Positions 18,248 through 26,124 of a stretch of 64,000 nt of DNA are shown here, in pieces. The DNA is from CAVTPD01 sp963736575. Lineage in GTDB: Bacteria > Bacteroidota > Bacteroidia > Cytophagales > JAAEPT01. Under the pieces are notes generated by a model. It saw only the letters and a list, made by a program, of their open reading frames with translations, was not told where the DNA came from and did not search any database. The stretch is taken from NCBI GenBank assembly GCA_963736575.1, contig CAVTPD010000001.1, forward strand, positions 2,046,001-2,110,000. The letters are read 5' to 3'. Each line of letters starts with the position of its first letter. The stretch's first letter is position 1. The translations under genes and the position numbers were made by a program.

Positions 18248-19003
18248 TTAGAACCGAACCGAAATCTGGTTATTTCTTAAATATTCTTTTAACTCTTTAA
18301 TTCCTATTTCCTTAAAGTGGAAAATACTGGCGGCAAGTGCCGCATCAGCAAAACCGTCGGTAAAGGTATCGCAAAAATGTTGCATGTTACCCGCTCCGCC
18401 CGATGCAATTACTGGAATGGATGCATTTTCTGAAATAATTCTAGTGATTTGATTAGCAAAACCTCCTTTTGTGCCATCATGATCCATAGAAGTTAGTAAA
18501 ATTTCACCGGCTCCCCTGTCTTCAATTTCTTTCGCCCACTGAATGGTGTCAATATCGGTTGGTTTTCTACCCCCATGTGTATGTACTCTATTAGAGTTTT
18601 CGTAGGTTTTAGTATCTATAGCTACAACTATACATTGAGAACCAAACTCCTTTGACAATTGATCTATTAACCCCGGGTTTCTAACCGCTGCCGAGTTAAT
18701 AGAAACTTTATCGGCCCCATTCGCCAACATAGCAGAAACATCTTCAACAGTTGAAATGCCTCCCCCAACTGTAAAAGGAATATTAATAACTTCAGCAACT
18801 CTTTTTACCAAATCTGCTAAAGTCTTCCGCTTTTCAATTGTTGCCGAAATATCTAAAAACACCAATTCATCCGCGCCTTCCTCTGCATAAATCTGAGCTA
18901 ATTCTACTGGATCACCAGCATCACGTAAATTCTCAAAATTTATGCCTTTTACTGTTCTACCGTCTTTAACGTCTAAACAGGGTATAATTCTTTTAGTTAG
19001 CAT
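18248..19003 (-). CDS. hisF: Imidazole glycerol phosphate synthase, cyclase subunit HisF
   Basis: 251 residues, a full-length (beta/alpha)8 barrel. It closes the imidazole ring using ammonia from HisH, giving IGP and AICAR. Catalytic Asp11 (IIPCLDVKDGRTVKG) and Asp130 (VVAIDTK) are present, as are phosphate-binding glycines in FTVGGGIST and IPVIASGGAGN. The start overlaps the hisA end by 11 nt, indicating translational coupling. Confidence 0.97.
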   Translation of the reverse strand: MLTKRIIPCLDVKDGRTVKGINFENLRDAGDPVELAQIYAEEGADELVFLDISATIEKRKTLADLVKRVAEVINIPFTVGGGISTVEDVSAMLANGADKVSINSAAVRNPGLIDQLSKEFGSQCIVVAIDTKTYENSNRVHTHGGRKPTDIDTIQWAKEIEDRGAGEILLTSMDHDGTKGGFANQITRIISENASIPVIASGGAGNMQHFCDTFTDGFADAALAASIFHFKEIGIKELKEYLRNNQISVRF

Positions 19004-19724
19004 AGAAGTTCTCTAACTCTTTAAGTGTAATTCTTCCTTCGTAATAGGCTTTACCCATAATTACGGCTTCTACTCCCATTTCATCTAATTGATGGATATC
19101 ACTCATTTCTGCAACACCGCCACTAGCTATTAAATAGATACCCGGGAAGGCTTTTTTAACCTCTTCATACAATTCTATTGAAGGTCCTTGTAGTAAACCG
19201 TCTTTAGCTACATCTGTACTAATAACGTATTTTAAGCCTTTAGATGTGTATTTTTCAAGAAAATCTATAATACCAACAGAAGTCACTTCTTGCCAACCGC
19301 TAATGGCAATCATTTTATCTTTAGCATCTGCACCAAGAATAATTTTTTCGGAACCATATTGTTCTAACCAACTTAAAAAGAGCTCTTCATTTTTGATCGC
19401 AATACTTCCGCCTGTAATTTGAGAAGCACCACATTCAAAAGCTACTTTTAAATCATGATCAGATTGTAAACCACCGCCAAAATCAATAGTAAGATTAGTA
19501 CCCGAAGCAATCTTTTCTAAAACCTTATGGTTGGTGATTTTTTTATTTTTTGCACCATCTAAATCTACTAGATGAAGTCTTTTTATGCCGCTATCTTCAA
19601 ATGCTTTAGCTACATCTAAAGGTTCGCTGCTGTATTCTTTTTTCTGATTATAATCTCCTTGCGTTAAACGCACACATTTTCCGTCAATAATATCTATTGC
19701 CGGAATTACTTCAATTTTAGCCAT
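18993..19724 (-). CDS. hisA: ProFAR isomerase HisA
   Basis: 243 residues, a barrel paralogous to HisF. It isomerises ProFAR to PRFAR. Catalytic Asp11 (VIPAIDIIDGKCVRL) and Asp133 (ILGADAKD) are present, along with DFGGGLQSD and the phosphate site LIASGGVAEMSD. It lies 2 nt downstream of hisH and overlaps hisF by 11 nt. Confidence 0.97.
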   Translation of the reverse strand: MAKIEVIPAIDIIDGKCVRLTQGDYNQKKEYSSEPLDVAKAFEDSGIKRLHLVDLDGAKNKKITNHKVLEKIASGTNLTIDFGGGLQSDHDLKVAFECGASQITGGSIAIKNEELFLSWLEQYGSEKIILGADAKDKMIAISGWQEVTSVGIIDFLEKYTSKGLKYVISTDVAKDGLLQGPSIELYEEVKKAFPGIYLIASGGVAEMSDIHQLDEMGVEAVIMGKAYYEGRITLKELENFYAN

Positions 19725-19726
19725 TC

Positions 19727-20332
19727 TTAGATTTTAAGAAAATTTTCTAGAATTTGTTCTCCTACTTTACCACTCTTTTCGGGGTGAAACTGTACCGCAT
19801 GAAAATTATCTTTATGCAATGCAGCACTGTAAGGCAGTATATAATTAGTGTCTGCTGTAGTATATATAGGGTTATGTTCACAATAGTAACTGTGTACGTA
19901 ATAAACATAGGCGTGCTCTGGATCTATGCCTTCAAACAATGGTGAATTCATGTTCAAAAGTTTGTTCCAGCCCATATGTGGTACTTTATATTTTAAACCG
20001 TCTTCAACTTTACCGTTAAATTTTTTAACCTGAATAGGGAAAATATTAAGGCAATCCACGTCTCCTTCTTCAGAATGGGCACACATTAACTGTTGACCAA
20101 TACAAATACCCAAAAAAGGCTGCGTTAACGTTGGTAAGATTTCTACCAACCCGGCTTGTCTTAAATGCGCCATAGCAGAACTTGCTTCACCTACCCCAGG
20201 GAAGATAATTTTATCTGCCGAAAGAAGCTCCTCTCTATCGTTTGTTAAAACGGGATCTATACCGTGTCTATTTAGGGCATAAATAACAGACTGGATATTG
20301 CCTGCGTTGTACTTTACTATTGCTAGTTTCAA
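19727..20332 (-). CDS. hisH: Imidazole glycerol phosphate synthase, glutaminase subunit HisH
   Basis: 201 residues, a class I glutamine amidotransferase that supplies ammonia to HisF. The triad is Cys77 (LGICIGQQLM), His183 and Glu185 (VQFHPEKSG). The oxyanion loop appears as FPGVGEASSAM. It is the first gene of the visible his operon, with a -7 promoter match about 20 nt upstream of its ATG. Confidence 0.97.
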   Translation of the reverse strand: MKLAIVKYNAGNIQSVIYALNRHGIDPVLTNDREELLSADKIIFPGVGEASSAMAHLRQAGLVEILPTLTQPFLGICIGQQLMCAHSEEGDVDCLNIFPIQVKKFNGKVEDGLKYKVPHMGWNKLLNMNSPLFEGIDPEHAYVYYVHSYYCEHNPIYTTADTNYILPYSAALHKDNFHAVQFHPEKSGKVGEQILENFLKI

Positions 20333-20352
20333 GAATCTTAAATTTTAGAGCA

Positions 20353-20360
20353 CAAAGTTA
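20353..20360 (-). promoter_or_regulatory. Bacteroidota-type -7 promoter element for the his operon
   Basis: TAACTTTG on the minus strand (CAAAGTTA on plus) matches the Bacteroidota -7 consensus TAnnTTTG. It lies 20 nt upstream of the hisH ATG, which would give a short leader. No clear -33 TTTG is found at the expected distance, so support is moderate. Confidence 0.45.
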
Positions 20361-20388
20361 ACAGACTAAGCCGATACCTGAAATTTCT

Positions 20389-20793
20389 TTGTATATTCCT
20401 TCTAAAAAAGATTGGTTTGAAATTAGTTTCAGAAGCATGTGGTTAGAAAGTTTTCAAATAATTCTACAAGAATTAAAGGGGTACCTAAACAGAAATAAAG
20501 CTAAAAAGGACAAAACTTTTGAGGCCATTGAAGCCATACTAAAAGCCAGTAACCGAACCTCTATTTTTATAACCAAACAGCGAAAAGGTACTTATAAAAG
20601 TGATATTATTCTTTCTGAATTATGGTTAGAAGCCGCTTCTAAAGTCCGTGACCTAGATTTGGATTTATATATGAAGCTATTACAGAATGCTGAATATTGG
20701 GCAAACCCTAAAAATTGGGACAATGACCGTATTATAAGAGCACAGTATTTTCTATTGGAATTAAAAAGAACTGCTAAGAAACTTTTAGAATAG
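20389..20793 (+). CDS. Small helical protein, unknown
   Basis: 134 residues if started at the TTG at 20389; an ATG at 20437 (MWLESFQ) would give 118. No family recognised. It is predicted soluble and helical, rich in Lys, Leu, Arg and Trp (LWLEAASKVRDLDLDLYMKL; AEYWANPKNWDNDRIIRAQY). It has no signal peptide or membrane segment. It is divergent from the his operon and converges with the NAD(P)-binding gene, whose stop lies 1 nt beyond its own. Confidence 0.55.
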   Translation: MYIPSKKDWFEISFRSMWLESFQIILQELKGYLNRNKAKKDKTFEAIEAILKASNRTSIFITKQRKGTYKSDIILSELWLEAASKVRDLDLDLYMKLLQNAEYWANPKNWDNDRIIRAQYFLLELKRTAKKLLE

Positions 20794-20794
20794 T

Positions 20795-21454
20795 TTAATA
20801 CTCACTACCTAGTATTTCTATTTTATCCGATTCTACGATAGTAACACCCAGATTTCTTTCTTTAGCAACTCTAAACATGGCTTTTGCTACCACTTCCGCA
20901 TAAATTGGTCTGTATTTACGCCACTTGCCTGTTAATAATGGTCGCATTAAAGGCATAAATAGCTTAGCTATATCTTCAGCTGGTCTAGATTCGGTTCTAT
21001 CTCCTAATAATAAAGATGGTCTAAAAATATTTACAGAGGGTATATTTAGTTGTTGAATAACCTTTTCTACTTGTCCTTTCATTTTTAAATAGAAATTCTT
21101 TGAATTATAATCGGCCCCCAAACTAGAAATAACAGAAAAGGCTGCCACATCATTTTTTTTAGCCAATTGGGCTAAATATACTGGGATATCATAATCTACT
21201 TTCCATTGTTTGTGTTTACTACCCGCTTTTTTAAAAGTTGTTCCTACACAACAAAAAACAGTATCTACCCCCAGAAAATAGTCATCCGATAGATTTTCAA
21301 AATCTACTTGGTGTTGTTCTAATTTTTCATGAGAGACTTCTACGTTGGTTCTGTTTAATAAAACCAGTTCTTTTACCGAATTTTGTTTCAATAAATAAGA
21401 TAATAAATGTGAACCTACTAAGCCAGAAGCACCAATAAGAAGAACTTTTTCCAT
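20795..21454 (-). CDS. NAD(P)H-binding oxidoreductase-like protein (atypical SDR)
   Basis: 219 residues with an N-terminal Rossmann fold (VLLIGASGLVGSHLL, a G-x-S-G-x-x-G dinucleotide motif), then a DFENL.DDYFLGVDTVFCCVGTTFKKA segment, SVISSLGADYN, a YxxxK pair in FYLKMKGQVEKV, and INIFRPSLLLGDR in outline. This layout matches small atypical short-chain dehydrogenases of the TIP30/HTATIP2-like type. The substrate is unknown and a regulatory NAD(P)-sensing role is possible. Confidence 0.75.
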   Translation of the reverse strand: MEKVLLIGASGLVGSHLLSYLLKQNSVKELVLLNRTNVEVSHEKLEQHQVDFENLSDDYFLGVDTVFCCVGTTFKKAGSKHKQWKVDYDIPVYLAQLAKKNDVAAFSVISSLGADYNSKNFYLKMKGQVEKVIQQLNIPSVNIFRPSLLLGDRTESRPAEDIAKLFMPLMRPLLTGKWRKYRPIYAEVVAKAMFRVAKERNLGVTIVESDKIEILGSEY

Positions 21455-21580
21455 AGAATAAATTGTTTAACCATTTTAAATACTATTCTTATCTCTACAA
21501 GAATAATTCCAGAAAAATGGTTTCAGAAAAAACATTTTATTTCGAAAAGGAAAGGCCGTAAATTGCATAAAAATTAAGCC

Positions 21581-22057
21581 ATGAAAAAAATTCTTGTATT
21601 CATTTCTTTACTTGTAGCAATCACAGTCTACTCACAAAGCATACCAGCTGAGCCTCAGCTATCTGCAAAAGACATAGATTTGTTTTTAAGCTCTTACAAA
21701 CCCATAGTAAAAGATTTATATAAATTAGGGAAAGAATACCAGGGTATCTCTGATCCCAACAGTATAGATGCTTTAATGACTAATTCTTCGGTGCAAACCA
21801 TTTTTAAAAAACACGGTTGGTCAAATGAGCAGATTCAAAAATTTGGTTATATGACTAGCATTTTTGTTCATCAAAAATACAGTGAACAATTAGCAGCTAT
21901 CTCTGAAGAGCAAAAACAAATGATGTTACAGGCTATGCCAGACCTAGCCAAATACATTAACACCGATTCTTTTCACCCCAAAGATTTAGAGCTCGTTTCT
22001 ACTTATGAAGACCAGATAGAAGAGGTATTTAGAGAAATAGAGAAGGCTTACAAATAA
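21581..22057 (+). CDS. Secreted or periplasmic helical protein, unknown
   Basis: 158 residues with a typical Bacteroidota signal peptide (MKKILVFISLLVAITVYSQS). The mature part is helical and hydrophilic (QLAAISEEQKQMMLQAMPDL near the centre) with no recognised motif. Its stop overlaps the ttcA start by one base (TAATG), so the two are translationally coupled, though no functional link to tRNA thiolation is evident. Confidence 0.65.
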   Translation: MKKILVFISLLVAITVYSQSIPAEPQLSAKDIDLFLSSYKPIVKDLYKLGKEYQGISDPNSIDALMTNSSVQTIFKKHGWSNEQIQKFGYMTSIFVHQKYSEQLAAISEEQKQMMLQAMPDLAKYINTDSFHPKDLELVSTYEDQIEEVFREIEKAYK

Positions 22058-22857
22058 TGGCAAAACTTAGCGCAGAAGAAACTTTAGGACGCAAACTCCG
22101 AAAGCAATTTTGGAAACTCAATGAAGAGTTCCTTTTAATTGAAGACGGTGATTTTGTAATGGTATGTTTATCTGGTGGAAAAGACAGTTACACTATGCTA
22201 GATGCTTTAATGCATGTACAAGAAAGTAAAGTAATTGACTTTAAGATTATTGCGGTAAACTTAGACCAAAAACAACCCGATTTCCCAGAACATATTTTAC
22301 CAGAATATTTTAAAAAACTAGGTGTACCCTACAAAGTTGTAGAGCAGGACACCTATAGTGTTGTGGTAGACAAAATACCTGTTGGTAAGACAATGTGTAG
22401 TCTATGTTCTAGATTAAGACGCGGTGTTCTTTATGATCTGGCTAAAGAATTGGGCTGTAATAAAGTGGCTCTGGGTCACCATAAAGACGATATTCTAGAG
22501 ACGTTCTTCCTTAATCTATTATACAGCGGAAAGTTGGAAACCATGCCTGCCAAATACATTACCGATGATAATGCGTTAACAGTTATTCGTCCACTTGCAT
22601 TTTGCAAAGAAAGTGACATTGCCCAATACTCTATTTTAAAAGGTTTTCCTATTATACCGTGTAACTTGTGTGGCTCGCAAGAAGGTATGCAAAGGCAAGC
22701 TATTAAAAACTTACTTACTGACTGGGAAAGTAAATTTCCGGGTAGAAAAGAAGTTATTTTTAACGCTTTGGGTAATATATCACCTTCGCATTTATTTGAT
22801 AAAAATTTATTTGATTTTGCTGGTCTTAACCTTCAGAATATAAAAACAGAAGCATAA
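22057..22857 (+). CDS. ttcA: tRNA 2-thiocytidine(32) synthetase TtcA
   Basis: 266 residues. It thiolates C32 of certain tRNAs with ATP and an iron-sulfur cluster. The PP-loop SGGKDS is at 39-44. Cluster-binding cysteines are Cys114 and Cys117 (MCSLCSRLRRG), with Cys202 and Cys205 in PCNLCGSQEG. ALGHHKDDILETFFLNLLYS is the standard PP-loop family segment. Length is typical. It is the second gene of a coupled pair and ends at a strong hairpin. Confidence 0.9.
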   Translation: MAKLSAEETLGRKLRKQFWKLNEEFLLIEDGDFVMVCLSGGKDSYTMLDALMHVQESKVIDFKIIAVNLDQKQPDFPEHILPEYFKKLGVPYKVVEQDTYSVVVDKIPVGKTMCSLCSRLRRGVLYDLAKELGCNKVALGHHKDDILETFFLNLLYSGKLETMPAKYITDDNALTVIRPLAFCKESDIAQYSILKGFPIIPCNLCGSQEGMQRQAIKNLLTDWESKFPGRKEVIFNALGNISPSHLFDKNLFDFAGLNLQNIKTEA

Positions 22858-22859
22858 AA

Positions 22860-22885
22860 AAAGAGACTGTTTTTGCAGTCTCTTT
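22860..22885. terminator. Bidirectional terminator between ttcA and the FKBP gene
   Basis: A 10-bp stem (AAAGAGACTG at 22860-22869, CAGTCTCTTT at 22876-22885) has a six-base T-rich loop. It sits 2 nt past the ttcA stop. On the minus strand it is followed by a T run (the A run at 22856-22862 of the plus strand), so it would serve the convergent FKBP gene as well. Confidence 0.8.
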
Positions 22886-22913
22886 CACTTTTCATCTATT
22901 GTTAAGTTTCTTT

Positions 22914-23342
22914 CTAAACAATACTTACTAATCTTATTTCGTAAATCAAATCTTCCCCAGCAAGTGGGTGGTTTCCATCAACTGTAAAAGTATCGTCAGA
23001 AACGTCAATTATCATTACCTCAACTTCGTTTCCTTCGTCGTCATTAGCCGTTAACATCATCCCAATTTCTGGCTCAATATTTTCGTCTAAAACTTCTACG
23101 GAAACTTCCTGAATTAAATCATCATATTTAGGTCCGTATGCTTCTTCTGCAGCAACTGTAACCGTTTTAACTTCTTCAGGTTTCATTCCTATTAAAGCGT
23201 CATCAAACCCTTTTATCATTTCCCCGCTACCTACGGTAAACTCTAAAGGGTCTTTTCCTTCTGAAGAATCAATGGGTGTTCCGTCTAACAGAGTACCCTT
23301 GTAGTGCACGATTACTTTATCGTTCTTTTTAACTTGAGACAT
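22914..23342 (-). CDS. FKBP-type peptidyl-prolyl isomerase, SlyD-like
   Basis: 142 residues. The split FKBP domain starts VIVHYKGTLLDGTPIDSS, contains FTVGSGEMIKGFDDALIGM, and is interrupted by the insert-in-flap chaperone region (EAYGPKYDDLIQEVSVEVL ... DNDEGNEV in outline), then closes with VDGNHPLAGEDLIYEIRLV. That is the SlyD layout: prolyl isomerase plus chaperone flap. The histidine-rich metal-binding tail of E. coli SlyD is absent. The start is 3 nt after the RRM gene stop, so they form an operon. Confidence 0.9.
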   Translation of the reverse strand: MSQVKKNDKVIVHYKGTLLDGTPIDSSEGKDPLEFTVGSGEMIKGFDDALIGMKPEEVKTVTVAAEEAYGPKYDDLIQEVSVEVLDENIEPEIGMMLTANDDEGNEVEVMIIDVSDDTFTVDGNHPLAGEDLIYEIRLVSIV

Positions 23343-23345
23343 ATA

Positions 23346-23591
23346 TTATGATCTAGGTTTAGCTTCATTAACGGTTAATGATCTTCCTAAGAATTCTGTT
23401 TCATTTAAGTTTTTAATGGCTTTTTGGGCTTCGGCATTGTCTGGCATATCAACAAAACCAAACCCTCTTGCTTTACCTGTTTCTCTGTCAATTACTAATT
23501 TAACAGAATTAACTGTTCCGTAATTCTCGAAAAGCACCGCAATCTCTTGCTCAGATGCTCTGTAATTTAAGTTTCCAATGTAAATTGTCAT
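23346..23591 (-). CDS. Single-RRM RNA-binding protein
   Basis: 81 residues making one RNA recognition motif. RNP2 is IYIGNLNY at the N-terminus and RNP1 is KARGFGFVDM near residues 44-53, with the aromatic residues that stack on RNA. Such small RRM proteins are common in Bacteroidota and cyanobacteria and have been connected with post-transcriptional regulation. It is the first gene of a two-gene operon with the SlyD-like isomerase. Confidence 0.9.
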   Translation of the reverse strand: MTIYIGNLNYRASEQEIAVLFENYGTVNSVKLVIDRETGKARGFGFVDMPDNAEAQKAIKNLNETEFLGRSLTVNEAKPRS

Positions 23592-23653
23592 AATAAAATT
23601 GAAATTAAAACACCGATATTAACAGTCTAAAAAACGTGAAAAATTAGCGCTTC

Positions 23654-23661
23654 TAACTTTG
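23654..23661 (+). promoter_or_regulatory. -7 promoter element upstream of the glycosyltransferase pair
   Basis: TAACTTTG matches the Bacteroidota TAnnTTTG -7 motif on the plus strand, 131 nt upstream of the glycosyltransferase ATG at 23793. No convincing -33 TTTG precedes it. The long leader shows no riboswitch-like structure I could recognise. Confidence 0.35.
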
Positions 23662-23792
23662 CATCATATAGCCCATACATACCTGTAGTGAAAGTACATA
23701 AGAAATTGGAAGATCAAAAAAAATTCTATTGCTACTTAAAATTATTTTTCGCGAAGTTTTTATTGGATTCAAATTAGGTGCATTTTTAAAAA

Positions 23793-24860
23793 ATGAAAGT
23801 AGTTTTTGTTGAGGTAGGTGGCTCTCATGATGAATGTTTGCATAGCCAAATTGATTTTATTAAAAATGAAGGCGGTAATATTTCAATAATCACAACTAGT
23901 GAACAACATTCACGATTAAAAAAGATTTACCCTGAAGAATCTATAACAATTATAGATTTCAAAAACAAAAACAAGTTTAAAAGGATTTTATTGGTAATTA
24001 AGCTCCGAAAATTAATAATAAATTCCCAGCCAGATTATGTGCTTTTCAATACTGCTGAAGGTAATATTATTAAATATCTTTCTTTCTATTCTTTTCCTTC
24101 TAAAATAAAATTTAGAGGCATACAGCATACCATTAAAAAAGTAGGTAAAAGCGGCAGTCAAAAATTCATATCTCGCTTAGTAGATAAATACTTTGTGCTT
24201 GGTGATTATTTGCTAGATCAAATACCAAAAAAACACCGTGATAAGTTTCAAACAATTTATCCCATTATTTTACCCAAAGTAGAAATTAATAACACCGTTA
24301 ATAAAGCCAAAAATGAGGTATGGTTTTGCATACCTGGTTCTGTAGAATTTAACCGAAGAGATTATTTGTCTTTAATAGACGTTCTAAAAAAGAATAATAT
24401 TCCAAAAAACTACAAGTTTATACTTTTGGGAAGAACCGATTTAAAAACCGAAGATTGTGACACATTGCTTTCCGAAATTGAAAAACACAAACTTCAAGAT
24501 TATTTCATCTCTTTTAAAGGTTTTATTCCCGAAGATCATTTTCAAGAATATTTAGAGCTTTCAGATTTTATACTTCCATTAATTTCTAGTAAAAACACAA
24601 CCTATAGAAAATTTTTACACGAACAAATATCCGGTTCTTTCAGTTTAGCATTTGCTAGTAAAAAAACCATGTTAATCGATCAGTTTTTTTCTGCTTATAC
24701 TGAATTTATAGACTCTTCGCTTTTTTACACGGAAGACAGTTTTGAAAGCGTTATTTTAAACAGCTTAGCTGAAAAAGAAAAAAAACAGTTTTACCAACTG
24801 AACATGTGGAATTATAATCACCAGAAATCACAATATCTTAATCACTTAACAAAGCCATGA
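23793..24860 (+). CDS. Putative glycosyltransferase (GT-B type), divergent
   Basis: 355 residues. The N-terminus (MKVVFVEVGGSHDECLHSQI) and the C-terminal half (WFCIPGSVEFNRRDYLSLID, FILLGRTDL, ISFKGFIPEDHFQEYLELSD) read like a two-domain GT-B glycosyltransferase, the latter resembling the GT4-type nucleotide-sugar domain. The usual E-x7-E motif is not clear, so activity and donor are uncertain. It overlaps the GT9 gene by 4 nt (ATGA), supporting a shared role in surface polysaccharide or LPS assembly. Confidence 0.55.
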   Translation: MKVVFVEVGGSHDECLHSQIDFIKNEGGNISIITTSEQHSRLKKIYPEESITIIDFKNKNKFKRILLVIKLRKLIINSQPDYVLFNTAEGNIIKYLSFYSFPSKIKFRGIQHTIKKVGKSGSQKFISRLVDKYFVLGDYLLDQIPKKHRDKFQTIYPIILPKVEINNTVNKAKNEVWFCIPGSVEFNRRDYLSLIDVLKKNNIPKNYKFILLGRTDLKTEDCDTLLSEIEKHKLQDYFISFKGFIPEDHFQEYLELSDFILPLISSKNTTYRKFLHEQISGSFSLAFASKKTMLIDQFFSAYTEFIDSSLFYTEDSFESVILNSLAEKEKKQFYQLNMWNYNHQKSQYLNHLTKP

Positions 24861-25831
24861 AAATTCTAATTATACAAACAGCATTTATTGGCGATGTAAT
24901 TTTAGCTTCTGGCTTAATTGAAAAGCTAAAGGATTATTACCCAGAAAGTGAAATTGATTTTTTATTAAGAAAGGGAAACGAAGGTCTTTTTGAAAATCAC
25001 CCGAAACTTAGAAAGGTCATCATTTTCGATAAAAAAGAAGGTAAATATAAAAACTTAGCTAAGATCATTTCTAAGCTACGTAAAGAGAAATATGACATTG
25101 TGATAAATGTACAGCGTTTTGCAACTTCGGGAATTATTGCTGGGTTTTCGGGAGGAAAACAAATTATAGGTTTCAACAAAAACCCTATGTCTTTTCTATT
25201 CACCAAAAAGATTTCTCATGTTATTGGCAGAGGTCACGAAATAGAAAGGAACCACCACTTAATTGAAGAATTAACAGATTCAGTTCCTGCAAAACCAAAA
25301 CTATACCCTTCGGAAGAAAATTTTAAAAAAGTAAAAGACACTGACCAATACATTTGCATGGCTCCTTCTTCTGTTTGGTTCACTAAAGGTTGGCCAACAG
25401 AAAAATGGATTGAGCTTATTAAATCTTTAAACGAAAAATATAGAATCTATTTATTGGGCGGAAAAGGAGATTATAAAAAATGTAATGAAATAATTGCACA
25501 GTCTGGTTCTAAAAGAACATTTAATCAATGCGGAAATTTATCTTTTTTAGAATCTACAGCATTAATGGCTAATGCTAAAATGAACTTTGTAAACGACTCT
25601 GCTCCTATGCATATGGCATCGGCTATGAACGCACCTGTTTCTGCCTTGTACTGCTCAACGGTTCCTCGTTTTGGTTTTGGGCCACTTTCTAAGCAATCTT
25701 TTGTTTTTGAAACCCAAGAAGACCTAGCTTGTAGACCTTGTGGTTTGCATGGTAAAAAAGAATGTCCCGAAGGTCATTTTAAATGCGCTAACATAAATAT
25801 TCAAAAAATTGTCCTAGAAACACAATTATAA
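24857..25831 (+). CDS. Glycosyltransferase family 9 (heptosyltransferase-like)
   Basis: 324 residues. GT9 features are MKILIIQTAFIGDVILASGL at the start, VINVQRFATSGIIAGFSG, the donor domain beginning ICMAPSSVWFTKGWPTEKW, LLGGKGDYKKCNEI, and NFVNDSAPMHMASAMNAPV, which is the family D-S-x-x-x-H-x-A motif. The family adds heptose or other sugars to LPS core. A Cys-rich patch near the end (ACRPCGLHGKKECPEGHFKC) is also seen in bacterial GT9 proteins. The sugar donor is not determined. Confidence 0.85.
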   Translation: MKILIIQTAFIGDVILASGLIEKLKDYYPESEIDFLLRKGNEGLFENHPKLRKVIIFDKKEGKYKNLAKIISKLRKEKYDIVINVQRFATSGIIAGFSGGKQIIGFNKNPMSFLFTKKISHVIGRGHEIERNHHLIEELTDSVPAKPKLYPSEENFKKVKDTDQYICMAPSSVWFTKGWPTEKWIELIKSLNEKYRIYLLGGKGDYKKCNEIIAQSGSKRTFNQCGNLSFLESTALMANAKMNFVNDSAPMHMASAMNAPVSALYCSTVPRFGFGPLSKQSFVFETQEDLACRPCGLHGKKECPEGHFKCANINIQKIVLETQL

Positions 25832-25987
25832 CCTTTCCATTCTTTTGGCAATCTCATCTGCTTCAGCAGTTTTAGCATCTGAAGCGGATCTATCTTTATG
25901 AGATAATTTATAAGCCTCCTCCATTAATTTTTTGTATTGTTTTTGAAGTTTTTCCTTCTCCGTTTCTTTCTTAAATAGTCCAAACAT
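25826..25987 (-). CDS. Lacal_2735 family micro-protein
   Basis: 53 residues, easily missed because of its size. It starts MFGLFKKETEKEKLQKQYKK and continues LMEEAYKLSHKDRSASDAKT, ending AKRMERL. This matches, from memory, the Lacal_2735 family, a short conserved helical protein of Flavobacteriia with unknown function. Its stop overlaps the GT9 gene end by 6 nt on the opposite strand. It is highly charged and probably a single coiled helix pair. Confidence 0.8.
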   Translation of the reverse strand: MFGLFKKETEKEKLQKQYKKLMEEAYKLSHKDRSASDAKTAEADEIAKRMERL

Positions 25988-26124
25988 AGTCAGTTAGCTT
26001 TTTTAATTATCAAACAACATTAAGATACAACAAAATCTTGACACCCCTCTAGTTTTCAACATAAAGCACATTTTAGCTGTGTTTTTGCAACACTTTGTTT
26101 ATTTTCCTTCAAAATTCTGGCTTT